The notes below the pieces were generated by a model, which saw only the letters and a list, made by a program, of their open reading frames with translations, was not told where the DNA came from and searched no databases. Shown piece after piece: positions 11,603 through 24,129 of a DNA stretch of 64,000 nt. Position 1 is the first letter of the stretch, and each line of letters starts with the position of its first letter. Both the position numbers and the translations under genes were made by a program. The DNA comes from Combretum micranthum (lineage: Eukaryota; Streptophyta; Magnoliopsida; Myrtales; Combretaceae): contig JAMXBD010000013.1 in assembly GCA_024138025.1 (NCBI GenBank), forward strand, positions 1,054,001 to 1,118,000, written 5' to 3'.

Positions 11603-14463
11603 ATCTATGGCAATTGAATGAGTGGAAGTGGTCATTTGGTCTTATAAAGCAATCTATTGGGTACAACTAACAATATTTCAATACAAAGATAGAACCACAA
11701 CTCAATAAAAGGATAGATACTAAAAAGAAAATAGTTATACAAGCACAATAAATTGCTAATAGGATTGGTTTCTAACACTTAATTGAGTGTAATGAATCAG
11801 ATTAAGTACCAAAGTATATCATAACTTTATCGTGAGATTGAAGGAATTAACTCTATTTTAATTTAGGTTGAAAAATTGTGCTACTAATATCAAAGTGATA
11901 ATCAACCAGACCAAGACTCGCACAATGTAGACTTACTCTTTCAAAGGTCTATTTGAATCGACTCTCAATATCATTGTGTCCTATAATACCATTAAATTTA
12001 ACAATTTATTTTAATGTATTTGTTTTAAATTTATTTCAACCCAACTTTTATCGTTTATAAAATATCTTAAAAGTTGTTAGCAATCTTTATCAAGTGGTTT
12101 GTTTGCATTTCCTATAAGCAATAAAGGTTTCTATATCATTCCTAAATTTCTTCTCGAAAAATGGAGAGCTGGAGACCTAACTTGCCTTGCGTGTAATAGT
12201 GGATAGTGAAGTAAACAAATATAGAAAAGTAAATGGCCAAACAGGATATTTTGCGTGAGCATGTGCATGCCAAACCTCCTAATAATAGCCACCTAATTTG
12301 GACCAAGCGTTCATCACGTAGATGGAATGTAGGTGGTATTAGGAAATTTTGGTAAAACCCTATCTGCCTGTTTTTGCTTAGGCATATATGTTAAGCTTTT
12401 GTCACTAAAATGATGGCATATAAGTATTCATGTAGGATTGACGTTGGCATAACCACCTTGCCTGTCATATTTTCATTCTACGGGGAAATGTCAATACTTT
12501 GTCCCTTATGGGTGAACATACCATAAAAAGAAAAGAGTAATTGTATTACCACTTATTGATGATTTTCATTAGGGTTATAAGCCAGTTGCAATGATATGAT
12601 ATAATATAAAACTTAGGTTTAACTTGAAATTTTGGAACTTAAATTTCCTTTGAGTTTAGTCGAGGTAGAAAACTTTTTTCCTTTTAATTATAATACTATT
12701 AATATTTAAATTCAATTCAAACATAACTAATACTAATAGATAAGTTAAACTCCATTAGGTTTATGAGTCAATTGACTTTAATATAATAAAACTCTAACTA
12801 GACTTAATTGATTGTTCAATTAGTTTGAACTAGATTCCCTTACAAGTAATTTTATTCATTTTCATTATTTTGCTTGTACTATTATCCTATGTTAAAAAAT
12901 ATAAAAAAAAATGAATTTACCTATAAGAGACCCTTTAGACTTTAAAAGAAATAATTTTATCTTCACAGCCGATGGAGTAAGAAGGGAAAATGAAAAAAAT
13001 TTAAAAAGCAAAGAAAAGCATTTTACCTCCCCTAACTACGAAGGAATGAACCAAATAGGTTATTCTTTTATTATCATATACAAATGAAATGTGGAATATG
13101 ACATAAAGATTAAATATCGATTTTTCCCTCGGATGCCGTGCGAATTTAATAATGAAATTTAGAGCTTAGATCATTTTCTTTAAGCAAAAGAGAAAAGAGG
13201 CTGTGATTGCATCTTTTCATTATTTTATTTTTTATTTTTGAAATAGGTAGCATTTCGGTTGCATGATTTTTTATGGTATTAAATTAGACAAAGTTATTGT
13301 AGTGATTGTCAAAATCATAATTTCACTATTCATTAAAATATATAAAATCGGTAGAAATAAAATCGTACAAAATCATGCAAAACTAATAAAATCGTAAACG
13401 TATAAAATCATACATGTAAATTTATAATTCTATCTAAAGTCTACACATAGATAATTTACATCCAATTTTATTAAGAAAAAACATATAAAATCATAAAATC
13501 GTAGAATCATATATTCGACTCGCAATCTTAATAACTACGGATATACCATATTCAATTTATGAAATATATTTAAGACTGGACAAAATTCTCTTAATGAGAC
13601 TTTGATAGGTACAAAAATATAGAACTAGACAAAATGAAATCTTTTAATAATAACCTGTTTAGTGCCGTCCAACACCGTGTATATTAAATATGATACAAGA
13701 GACTTATTCTATATAGTTCTCCTTATACCATATTATCTAGTTCAGTCTTGACAACCAAACACTACCTTACGCCATCTTAATCCTATGCAAGCCAAAGTTA
13801 AATTGAGAAAAAAGGGATGTGGTCAATTTTTCTTATCGTGGATCATAACCATGGCATACCCAATTAATAGGAGGTATTCATACAAACCGAAGATAATTTA
13901 TGGACTAATAACTGGCTACAGTAAACCCAACAGTGACTAATCTCGTAAAGCAAAATCAATCTCCTCAGAATCAGGCCCTAACAGAAGGCATAAAAAATAA
14001 TTAGATTATCCGTGTCGTATCATAGATAAGCTATGCCCAATTCCAAAAAAGGTGAATTTAAAATAATTCAAATTTAGAGTTGATAAACAATCCAGATAGT
14101 GAAATAAATATGAAGCCCATCTATTCTTAGAAATGAGATAGGAACTAGTATTTCTTAAAAAGAGCAAGTGATAATCGCAGCTATATCTTACCAATTACAA
14201 CCATATGAGATTACTCGGATTTGTAATGATCGCATTCATGATTGACATAAGAAAGCTAAGAGAAGCCAAAAAGTCGCGATGGAGTGCTTCTTAAGAATTC
14301 AAATTTATTATGAATTAAATGTAGAACTGTTAGTTAGTTTACGATCAAACAAAACCAAACAATGAAAGCCGTTATTTGGTTGAGACAGTGACCATACACC
14401 ATATTCTAAGCCATAATTTACACGCACAAATATATATGGAGATTGATTAATTTTGGTTTATAA
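11603..14463. other. AT-rich intergenic, no gene seen
   Basis: No domain or RNA is recognisable. Around 13260-13520 words such as 'aaaatcgtaaa' and 'ataaaatcata' recur in both orientations, suggesting an eroded MITE. Confidence 0.45.
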
Positions 14464-14742
14464 GAGGTGAATTATATCATAAGGTTTCAAACATTGAGGG
14501 TAACTTTATTTAAAGTTATAACGTTTCGAGTGGTTATAAAGAGATTCTGATGTTTAGAGGTAACTTTATTTAAGGTCTTAACGTTTGAAGAAGTAAGTCA
14601 ATTTGGATTCAAATGAAGATGATATTTAATTAAAACTCAAAAGACTCTTTTGAACCACTTCTTCAAACGTTGGGATCTCTTTTTAACTATTTAAAATGTT
14701 AGGACTTAAATAAACTTATCCTAAACGTTGGAATCTTTGTAT
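14464..14742. mobile_element. MITE with inverted arms of about 90 bp (group M2)
   Basis: The left arm starts ggtgaattatatcataagg. The reverse complement of the right arm starts gggtaaatcatacaaaga. They stay alignable for roughly 90 bases through 'aacgtttcgagtggttataaag' against 'aacattttaaatagttaaaa'. The flanks share tttataa, a possible remnant of a 9-bp duplication, as in Mutator-type elements. Related sequence is at 18050-18360, and single arms lie near 22240-22310 and 53440-53530. Confidence 0.6.
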
Positions 14743-15521
14743 GATTTACCCATTTATAATTTATTTCAATTTTCTAATTAATTTTTATTTTTTTTATGTT
14801 ACAGTAATGCAGCCACTAGGTTATTACAACTCGAGGAATCAAACCCAATACCTAAAAAATGAGGATCGAAACTAGATGTCACTGGATTACAAAGCCATTA
14901 GGTCTAATTAATTTGTCTTTTACTATTGATACTTCGAGAAACTCAACCAGACAAAATCGTGTTTTATATAATTTAGCTTTTTGCTGAACCGCAAGTCATT
15001 AATCATAATGTAAATTAAACTGGTAATAAATAATTCAAATTTGTGGAGCACTTTGTCTTTTATCCACTCCGTATTTACAACTAACCAGCGCCAGAATCAG
15101 GATCGTTGGCTTTTTGGTTGAGAACTCAATAATAGAAACCAAAATCATGGAAGATAGATTTAGTCCAGTTCCATAGAATCATCGCCTCATGATTTGGTTC
15201 CGTGCCTAACAACCGAGGAATTTAAAAGAAAAAGATCTCCATTTTCATGTAATTATTTTTTCCGATTAATGTTTGTTGTTCTAATTTAAAAATTTTGGGC
15301 GATGACATTGCAAAATTTATTTTGCATAATAACATTCCACAAGAAGATTACATAGGAACATTGTAAAATTTGATTTGAAGCTAAAATGTATATTTGAAAA
15401 CAAATGATACATAATAGCATTTCAAGGTTTATTTTACAAATATCAAAGAGAGATATAAAACCTTACCTCTATGGCTCTATTACGTGTTAAAGTAACTGGT
15501 AGAAATGAAAGAATAAGATCT

Positions 15522-15524
<3 letters not shown>

Positions 15525-15559
<35 letters not shown>
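15525..15559. repeat. 35-base poly-T tract
   Basis: An uninterrupted run of 35 T, the longest homopolymer in the window. It may be a retrotransposon poly-A tail on the minus strand or simple slippage. Confidence 0.95.
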
Positions 15560-15560
<1 letters not shown>

Positions 15561-15949
15561 TTTACAAATTTTAAAGGCACCTACAATATGCCAAAATATT
15601 CATTAGTTAGAACCAGAACACCATAATTCATTTTTTTCAATGAAAACTTTAATGTGAGGGTTAATTTTTGTTAGTAAAGCGAAGTCATGAAGTAACTAAG
15701 AAATTAATTAATCTTTAAAAACGTTTAAAGGACATAAGTTTAAGGACATAAGTTTAGCTAGAAATTTTAGAAAATGCATAAATTGGCGTATCTTTTTTTT
15801 TTTTTTTTTTTAACTAAACTAACACAAATTGCATTTTTTATTTGATTATGAAAAAGGATTTCCTAGATGATAAGAAATTTTTTTTCCATTATCTATAAGT
15901 TAAGCTTATTTACCACGCGTTCACTCAATTGTGGACCCAATCATATTTC

Positions 15950-17600
15950 CACCTTATGTGTTGAAGTCTTGAAGTATTCATCTTCCTTGCTTATCATGTA
16001 GACTATATCCTATAGCCGCTTGTGCACTTTGTTCTAATTACCATTGAACACAAGCACTTCAGCAACTAGTGTTAATTTTAACCTTCACTCGTCCAAAATG
16101 AGGCTGGTAGTGCTAAAGTCTTGTTCAACTACAACTGCTGACACTAGTATTGCTAGAACTTGCCTTACTACGTGGGAAAGTAGGGGATAGGTCTTAGAAT
16201 GCCATTTCCATCATTCCAAAATGTTAAATTATTGTACCTCTACAATGTCATCAAGCTCAAATAAGGTTATCAAATAGTTTTTTATTTTCAAAAAGGTATC
16301 GATCCCATCGACTCCTCTATGTTTTTTCATAAGTTGGTTCATGTACGTAAGGCTAAGAGATGGACAGCCTATACAAGATGGATGTGATGTTGAGGTAGGG
16401 ATGAACTTATAGAGACTTGACCACCAATACTAAAAGAAAACCGAGAAAACAACTTGTTCAAAAGGTTAGATATATGAGTTACTTGATTTAAATTTACATT
16501 ATATACATCCTAAGTGTCTAATAATTTATCTATATATTAGTAATGCAAATTTAAATAACCCAAAAGTCCATTGATCTTGTCATGAGGATCCAATACCATA
16601 GCTATAAGATTACCAAAAATAAATGTATGCCAAGGTGATAAACCCGACAAATTGTTTTCGTGCAATATTAAAAAAACTTAAGGACTTGTGATAACATATT
16701 ATATAAGGTCTAGTTGTTAGGGTGTAGTAAGATATTCATAATGTTTATCCTAACAAACTACATGATGCATATTTAGAGTCAAATGTGATATTGAAAAGTG
16801 CATAGGTGGAGTTTCGGCTATGTTACACATCACTTTTGAATTTCTTAAGTTCTACTCTGTTATCATTGTAGAATTTACACCAAGCTTTATTTACTAATGG
16901 GTAACCTTTGATGTAGTCTACTAATTGTTTGATTGACAAGCACTTAATATCTAGTATGCTCATTCCCTCGTTCACATAAATATTTAAGATATGATATGTA
17001 CATCTAATCGAGAAAAATGTGTCATCTAGAGTGGGTTAATAATGATTATGGTTCTATTATACTAGCAGTGTTTACAGTTGCGTTATCAAAACCTATTAGG
17101 AGAATCTTCTTAGTAGCTTGTCTAATGGTATGTCAATCTCATGTATGAGTGTTCTTTCTAACTGCTAAACATAATGTCAAAGCAGATAAACATGCTTGTA
17201 TCAAGTGCTTCAAACTTATAGGCAAGATCCTACTTACCCTCATGCTATAACTTTACTATTTATCAATGGATCATTGTTGAATTGTATGTACATGCTTTGA
17301 GGTTAAAACATTTTTGTGTTAAACAATTGAGGTCGGGATGTTCTAATACACCAAAAGGCAATTACATACCTGAAACCATCTAGCATAGGCCTTTTTAGTG
17401 CTTCAACTTTAAGAAACAAAAATGGACAGCCTATTCATAAACATAGATCTAACGATCTATTGCAATGATCGGTTTATCGTGTCATGGCCACATATGTTTA
17501 GTCAAAGTCCCATACCCATTTTGTCTTTTAGGTGTAAATTCCTCTACAGTAATAATAATACACCCATGTCTTCAAATTAGGTCCATTTTCTTTTTGAAAT
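15950..17600 (-). pseudogene. decayed hAT-family transposase gene
   Basis: On the minus strand the broken frames give the hAT order. Near 17580-17480, GYGTLTKHM resembles the end of a BED zinc finger. At 17105-17050, IGFDNATVNTASIIE matches the conserved DNA(S)xN segment of the catalytic core. At 17030-16838, FSIRCTYHILNIYVNEGM followed by KQLVDYIKGYP matches the CxxH-LNL block. At 16215-16095, FNILE-WKWHSKTYPLLS and RQVLAILVSAVVVEQDFS correspond to the C-terminal dimerisation domain. Stops and frameshifts occur between and within the blocks, so it is inactive. Frames upstream of 17600 to about 17950 look partly coding and may be its N-terminal part. I could not define terminal repeats. It shows that autonomous hAT elements, possible drivers of the many hAT MITEs here, once existed in this genome. 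Confidence 0.85.
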
Positions 17601-17985
17601 TGTTTAGTAAAAATCTAAGATTTTAAGGGCCATAACGGATTACTTGATGCATAACCAAAATCACATTAGGAAGCTTCCTTATCTGCATTTTTTTGGTGCT
17701 ATTTTGTCCACTTTTGGATCATGCAAATAGGGTGGTATATTTGGGTTGTATGTAGGTGTTGCATGCTTGAAACCTAATGGAACAGTAAGGAATTTCTTCA
17801 AAATCAAGTCCCCTACACGAAAATCATTAAAATCATAGTACTTCACTTATCTACGTCAATGCCATGCTTCATTTCTACTACCTTTCCTTTTTTTTTCTTA
17901 CCTTTGTCATCCTTTGATATTTTAGCTTGCTCAATCTACCATGGAAAATTATGTCACTATATTTCCTATGAGTTAATGTAATCAT

Positions 17986-18013
17986 AAAAAAAGAAAGAAA
18001 GAAAGAAAGAAAA
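17986..18013. repeat. GAAA microsatellite
   Basis: About six tandem copies of gaaa within an A-rich stretch. Confidence 0.85.
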
Positions 18014-18049
18014 ATGTGCAGGTGTATCTTCAATAAAACAGTTAGTAAG

Positions 18050-18360
18050 GAAAAAAATATAGTAAATTATATCAAAAGATATCAGCATTTGAGAGTAAGT
18101 TCATTTAAAGTAAAGATGGATTCACGTTTAATGATAAATCCATTTAAGATGTCAACGTTTTGGTGGTTAAAAAGAGAAATCAACATTTTGTAAAGTGAGT
18201 AAAATAAGATATTAATATTTGACCATTAAGGAAAATTATGAAAACTTGATTGAAAACCAATCCTAATGTTGATATCTTAAATCAACTTTGCAAAATATTG
18301 ATACCTTATTTGATTCATTTTACAAAACATTGATTCCTCCTTTAACCTACTTAAAATATG
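18050..18360. mobile_element. MITE of group M2, diverged
   Basis: The left arm (taaattatatcaaaagat...cagcatttgagagtaagttc) and the right arm read on the minus strand (ggaggaatcaatgttttg, ggtatcaatattttgc) carry the same words as 14464-14742. It abuts the Copia LTR that follows. Confidence 0.5.
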
Positions 18361-19000
18361 GAGAAACCTAGTAATAACTAAGAAATGTGGATAATGCACT
18401 AATTTTGATATCAAGAACTTTGTGCCTAATTTATGCAATTTAACAAATAGACAACAATAATATAAAGGGCAATAATAAAAGAGTAAGAGATAGAAGAGAT
18501 AACACTGGGTTTAACATGAAGGTCGGTTCGCCCCCTAATCTTTATGGTTTACAACAGTACATCATTCAAGAAGGAATTCACACTTCATTCAATATAACAA
18601 TCACAAAGTTCTCATTAAAGAGCTACAACAACACAATCATAAACACTTGAGTTGTACCTTTATAGGAGGCTCCCAAGGATATAAGGCTCAACTTAAGATT
18701 CTACTAGATCAATCACAACAAACTATAGTATAGTGCTTTGCAAGAGATAGCAAATATAAAGCTAATAGCACTATATTATGTTTCTCAATCATAAAATAAC
18801 ATTAATTACAATATAGGCTTTGTGGGAGTGTTTACAAAGATTTAATAGCAAGTAATAAGTTCAACTAATTGTCCTCAAGTCTGCAAACAATTGTATTTAA
18901 AAAAGTCCTTTAGTTTTTTAGCCGTTACCTATATTTGCACCAATTTCGATCGAGCATTTAGTTCTCCAATGGCTAGTTTTCTAATGCTAGCATCCATATG

Positions 19001-21793
19001 TGAAATAAATTAAATTAAATATATTAAATTAATTTGCATATATGTTTTGTTTGTTGATTTCATAATTAAATTGTGATAAATTAAGTTATTCGAATTTTAA
19101 TTGATGACATGACAAATTATTAGTAAAGGAATGTGTTAAAATATAATTGTATATATGTTGGTGTAATAATGTAGTGATATATATATATAATATTATATAT
19201 ATGCTAAATTGAATTGTGTTATAACATGATGTGTTGTTTCCCAAAGTTAGAAAAATCCCTTTTTGTTGCAAAAATTTTGTTAAAAGTCCAAGTCCATCTT
19301 CAATAAATCAACCCAAGCCCAAGCCCATGATTTTAAAGCATCTTCTTTCATAGTCTAATACCACAAAAGCCAAAAGGCAACAAATTGTCCAATTATAAAG
19401 GAAAATTTATAAAAATTTAAAATCTAAACAAACCCAAGGATCGACTCCCTCCATCACCTTCCCAAACACAAATAAGCTCAAGTTTCAAATCTCAAAATCT
19501 CTTCTAAACTTTAATGCACAAGATCTTAAGTAAATAATCAAGCAAAGAGATAAGTCGGAGTAAGAATGAAGCCAAGAAAGTAGGACAAAAAATCTTTGGT
19601 TGAGACTAGTAGTTAAACAAGTAAGTAAAGTTGATTTCTTCATATTTTGTTTAAATATAAGTTCTAGTTAATGTTGATGCTTAGTAGAAGTAGAATTTTG
19701 ATGTTTTAGACAAATTGATGATATGCTAACATATATATCGGAATAGATATGTAAATATACATGAGCACTTTAGGTGTTTGAGAAAATGATTTATGAAGTT
19801 TATGGTGATATTGCTAGTGGTAGATAAGTACAGCTTTAGTGATTAAGTTGCCAATAGAGCTCTAAAAATGCAAGTATAATAGACTTGTATTTTTAGGTTA
19901 AGATATTGTTATGTATATGCATGTGTAATGAATATATGTGTGCAAATGAACTTGGTGATGTTTGATATTATGTTTATAAGTAGGACTTAACATGTTTTCG
20001 CTAAAAATAAGATCTAAGTAACAACTTAAGTGATGTAAGACTTCAAAATTTTTGAATTAAGTATCATAGGGTCAAAACCCTGTCCACCATGGGCGTGTTC
20101 GAGGCCGTTATCTCTTTAGATCCAAAATTCCTTGCCGATCATGGTCGTAACCTGGCTCGTGATCTCATCGAGGTGTGATCCCCTTTGTTTATTCTTTTAT
20201 AAAAGATATGGCCTAGATCACGGCCGTGACACCAGACGTGATCTTCTCATAAGATTTTTGTAAAAAATTTCATTAGGCTATGTTACGAGTGTTATCTTAA
20301 CATGGCATATATTATGGCTGTGATAGGGGTCGTGATCTCCTATCACAAGCTTGACAAAGTCATTAATGTATATCACGGTCCATGATCACAGCCATGATGG
20401 TGCCAGCGATGATGATCATGGCCCTTGTCACGTGTATGATAGATCCCTTGGTACTGTTCATATATAAATAAATAAATAATGGAATATACAATCTAGATAC
20501 ATGTATAAACATGAAGTTATGTGATGATTTGAGTTTTATTTAAGTTTGATGAAAGTTTAAACTTAGTCTTCAATTATATATTAATGTTGTTTTATATGAA
20601 CTGATTTCCTTTGACAGATTCTCATACCCATTTGTGTTTGGACACTGGTCTTTTGTCCGATAAATCTGTTTATCTAGTTATGTAGTAATTTGTTTGTTAG
20701 ATGATAGGATAGACATTCTTAAATTGACTTTAATTAAAGACTAGCTTAATAATGATTGAATTGGTTGTACCTATGTCATTTAATCGATCTTGAGAGCGGC
20801 AACCCTGCTTGGAGTCAAGCATGGTGGTTTAGGCGCTTAGGCCACTCTTGTCATGATGAAATGACAATTTATAAGTAACTCAGTAGGTAATCGATAAGAA
20901 AAACGGTATCGGTGTAAAATTTGCTTATTCTTAAGAGGAAATAATATTATTTAGTTCATGATTATGGGCATGGCTGAATTAGGTGATATTATAGATTAAG
21001 TTAAGTAAAGATGAGTAATAACTGTGAATCCTATATAAGATTATTATCTTTACAAAGTTATGTAGGAGATATAAGTATTCGAGCTACTTATATCAACTTC
21101 TTGAGTAGCTGCTATTACTTAAGACCTCCAGGTTTCCTAAGGATTATAACTGGAGTTTGAATACTCTAATTTTGATTTGTTTTACTTAAATAAAGATAAA
21201 TAATTTATTGCTTTTTGCATTGCATTAGTCTAGAAATGTATGCCACTTTGTTTTTGCATGTTGTGTTGTGTACTGGGCATGTGACTCACTTTTTCTTCTA
21301 CAGATGTCAATGAAGACAAATTCTATAATTTTTTAGGATATGGTATTAATTTTGAAGAATTCCTTAAGCAATGGGACGACTTGGATTCCTAGACCAACCT
21401 ATGTGGTTTTCTTGGAAGGAGACTCATACAAAACTTTGTTTTTGAAATGTAATAGCACAAACTAAGGGCTTACTCATAAGCTTATGTTTTGTAATATAAA
21501 GTACTTGAGTTTTTCTATTACAGATGTAAAAAGTATGGTTTTGTAAATCTTGTGGTACCAAACTGATGGTATTATTATATTAGTATATATATATATATAT
21601 GGAGAGAGAGAGAGAGAGAGTAAACTATTCCTAGATGACTAGTTTTGTAAAGTTTTATATCTTAAAAGGTTAATCAGACAATCAATACAAATATCTTATT
21701 TACGGACGACCTTACGTGTAATACTTAAGTATTAAACGTGATTGGGGGACTTGACATATTATAATAAAGATTAGGCAGGTCGGGGTCCTTACA
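19001..21793 (+). mobile_element. Ty3/Gypsy-type solo LTR, about 2.8 kb
   Basis: It starts tgaaataaattaaa and ends ggtcggggtccttaca. This is the usual shape of large plant Ty3 LTRs, whose 3' end resembles GGGGT..TTACA. Its order agrees with the opposite-oriented copy at 43498-46614: AT-rich start beginning TGAAAT, C/A-rich segment at 19290-19520 (cccaagcccaagccca), block with repeated 'gatcacggccgtgac' words at 20083-20450, then the GGGGTcc end. No internal genes are attached. The flanking five bases (atatg and agttg) do not match well, so the target duplication is eroded or recombination joined two elements. Confidence 0.65.
21584..21620. repeat. compound TA/GA microsatellite
   Basis: A (TA)n run to 21600 is followed directly by (GA)n to 21620, inside the Ty3 LTR. 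Confidence 0.95.
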
Positions 21794-22436
21794 AGTTGTC
21801 TCCTAACCTAGGATCTAAACACCTCTACAAACTCATACTTTCATCTAGTGTCCAGACGTCTCCTATCCTAGAGTCTGGACGCTAGTCTTCTAATAGCTCC
21901 ACATTGTTTTATTTTTTGGTGATATCTCTCTCATTCAAGGTTTGATTAAGATGACTTAAGATGCTACGAAAAGCCTAGAGAGAGCTCTACAACTTTCATG
22001 TTTTAAGCTTTAAGAAATTCTAAATAAAACAAGGCTTAAAATATGTTTGAATCAAACTGTAACAAAGGGCACAAACCAAACCAAACCAAATCAAATCAAA
22101 GCAAAACAAAACAAGTTTCAACATATCCAAATCAAATTGAGCACTCATTTTATTAATCAAGTGTAACTTAAATATGACTGAATGATTAATTGTGCATTCT
22201 ATTTCCTCATCAAAATACACATTGAACACATAAGTTCAATAAAACATTGATACATTAAATGAAATTATCCCAAACTATTGATATCTTATAATATAATTTA
22301 CCCAAATAAATATGTAAAGTGGCCACTATAAAATGGCAAGAATTTTAAATTAAATTTATAGTTTTATACCAATCATGTAGCTTATCTATCTATATATTAG
22401 AGAGCAAAGAGAACACTTGAAAACTATTAAACAAAA

Positions 22437-22592
22437 GGAAAATTCTATAGTCTCATCATCACCATCCAACAGCTCACACCGTACACAAACGTGATCGAAT
22501 CACTAAAATAGTTAATATTCCATTTACTATAGTTATTTTAACGATTAGATTAATGGTAAGACAATACCATCGACGTAATCATAGAAGCTTTC
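22437..22592. mobile_element. small MITE, sister of 8699-8882
   Basis: The left end ggaaaattctatagtctcatc and right end (minus strand) aagcttctatgattacgtcg, plus the internal 'gttaatattccat' and 'ttttaacgatta', match the order of the 8.7-kb copy. Confidence 0.5.
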
Positions 22593-23109
22593 TAAATAAA
22601 AATATTACGCATTGAGGAAGTAAGACAAGTGGTTATCACAAATTAAAGAACATGAGAAAATATGAAGATGAATCTATGAACATCCCTGAATTTATGAAGA
22701 ATTCTACCCATTATATTGGTCAATTTGTAACATTCAAATTTAAAATTCACTTGATGATGAATGGTTAATGGGATTGCCAATTTAATGCAAATTTTGTATC
22801 TTTCATGGATGTACGAATTGATATTCGATAGATGTCATAAAAATTAAAAACGAATTAATTTGTGATCCAAATTATAATTCAACGGAGACTATGAATTATA
22901 AAGCTACCATAGGTGTTAATAGAATAAAAGATTCAGTTAACGCGTTTGCCATAATTTATAACAAAGTTGATAAGAATATAATGAATAAAGAGAATATCAC
23001 TCCAAACATAAGACTTTACAAATCTCACAAAGAAAATAACACTCAAAATTTAATTTATGAGTTGTACTCATGTGTAGTAATTTATGATTAGTTCAAAGCA
23101 CTAAATAAG
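22593..23109. other. intergenic, no gene supported
   Basis: A 66-codon plus-strand open frame (22891-23091) is Asn/Lys/Ile-rich and matches nothing I know. It is what an AT-rich sequence gives by chance. Confidence 0.4.
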
Positions 23110-24010
23110 TTTTTACCACGACCACTCTATGAATTATTAATAATAGGCACTCTTTCCTCATCCATGATGAACTCCACAAATTCTTTCTTTGCCATCTTTG
23201 CAACATCTACAACTGCTTCTTCTATAACCTCTACATCTTCTTTCACCATGGTTTCCTTAACTTAAGACTTCACATTTATCTTTACTACAACTTGTACTTG
23301 AGTCTCAATTATTATCTTCTCCTCATCTACTACTTCAGTTACCTACTCATCTAATATTGGTCAATTTAATCGGTAGTTACCCTTTTATGTTTAACGTAAA
23401 CATCAAATTCGGTATTTAAACTTTGAAGTAGTTAATTCAATATCTAATCAAACTTTGTATTATGATTTTTACTGTCTTCTTACATATACTTTATTTGCTA
23501 ACTTGGAAGAGATTTCATATCATTGAATTTTTACTACTTTTCTTAACACTATCTTGCACCAATAGATTACTTCTTCTATGTTAAAAAACAAAGAAATCAA
23601 TGTTATTTCTTTCTAAAATAACCATAAAAAATTTGGTTGGATATTCAATTAACTACTTCAAAGTTCAGATACCATATTTAACAATTTCCCTTAAAGTTTA
23701 TCAATTTTTACCTCTTAGTCTACCAGTTTGTTCTTATCTTCTTAAACAATAACCTTCACCTCATCTAATGTAATAGTCTTTTTAGTCTCCTCAATTCTTT
23801 CACAAAAAATTTGCTTCCTTACCTTCTTGTCACATCAATCACTCTTCTTTGGCTCTACCTTGACCAACCTCACCTCTTTCCACTTCTCCCGTTGGTAGTT
23901 ATCTAGCATAAATTCGTGTCCCATGAATTTCTTCATCAATGCCTCATAAACTTTAGGCCTCTCTTTTTGTAATTTATCATACCATAGCTAGCATAACTTG
24001 CGATGAAAGT
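23110..24010 (-). pseudogene. unidentified Lys/Glu/Val-rich coding relic, interrupted by a MITE
   Basis: On the minus strand one frame runs from about 24010 to 23700 with a few stops. It reads LWYDKLQKERPKVYEALMKK, then WKEVRLVKVEPKKSD, and ends Lys/Glu-rich. After a MITE-sized interruption (23690-23392), a similarly acidic frame continues from about 23345 to 23140 (VTEVVDEEKIIIETQVQVVV, VKEDVEVIEEAVVDVAKMAK). The sustained amino-acid bias on both sides of the MITE is unlike chance translation of this AT-rich DNA. It could be a gag-like or other repetitive charged protein. I cannot name a family. It has in-frame stops and is surely not functional. Confidence 0.5.
23392..23690. mobile_element. 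Mutator-like MITE (group M1) inside a coding relic
   Basis: The left arm ggtatttaaactttgaagta... and the reverse complement of the right arm ggtatctgaactttgaagta... agree over about 50 bases. The central words 'caccaatagattacttcttc' resemble those in 7611-7942. It splits the charged coding relic of 23110-24010. Confidence 0.7.
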
Positions 24011-24129
24011 GAAAGATGCCTTTTGCACTATGGTATGCTTATTACACTCATGATGGTTAATCACTTCTTTTGCCACTTAAATTTTCGAAAATTGCCACAA
24101 TTAAGAACCTTTAATATTTTCAGTCGAAA

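Larger units (their letters stand above)
18370..22212 (-). mobile_element. solo Copia-type LTR, split by a Ty3-type LTR
   Basis: The two outer parts, about 18370-19000 and 21794-22212, together align in order with the LTR at 48520-49521. Shared landmarks are the block around 18490-18760, 'ctagttttctaatgctagcatccat' near the break, the 'gtccagacg / gtctggacgctag' words, and the end 'aagtgtaacttaaatatga...tctatttcctcatca'. Net length without the insert is about 1.05 kb, against about 1.0 kb for the other copies. No internal Copia region is attached, so it is probably a solo LTR. Orientation is taken from the gag-bearing copy at 42-49 kb. The left edge is approximate. Confidence 0.7.

Noticed and set aside
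14815..14910. Possible tRNA-like or primer-site sequence on the minus strand
   Set aside because: The 'gaatcaaaccc' match is isolated and the cloverleaf cannot be completed.
22020..22229. 69-codon minus-strand frame
   Set aside because: It falls in the Copia LTR and reads a simple ccaaa-type repeat; no domain.
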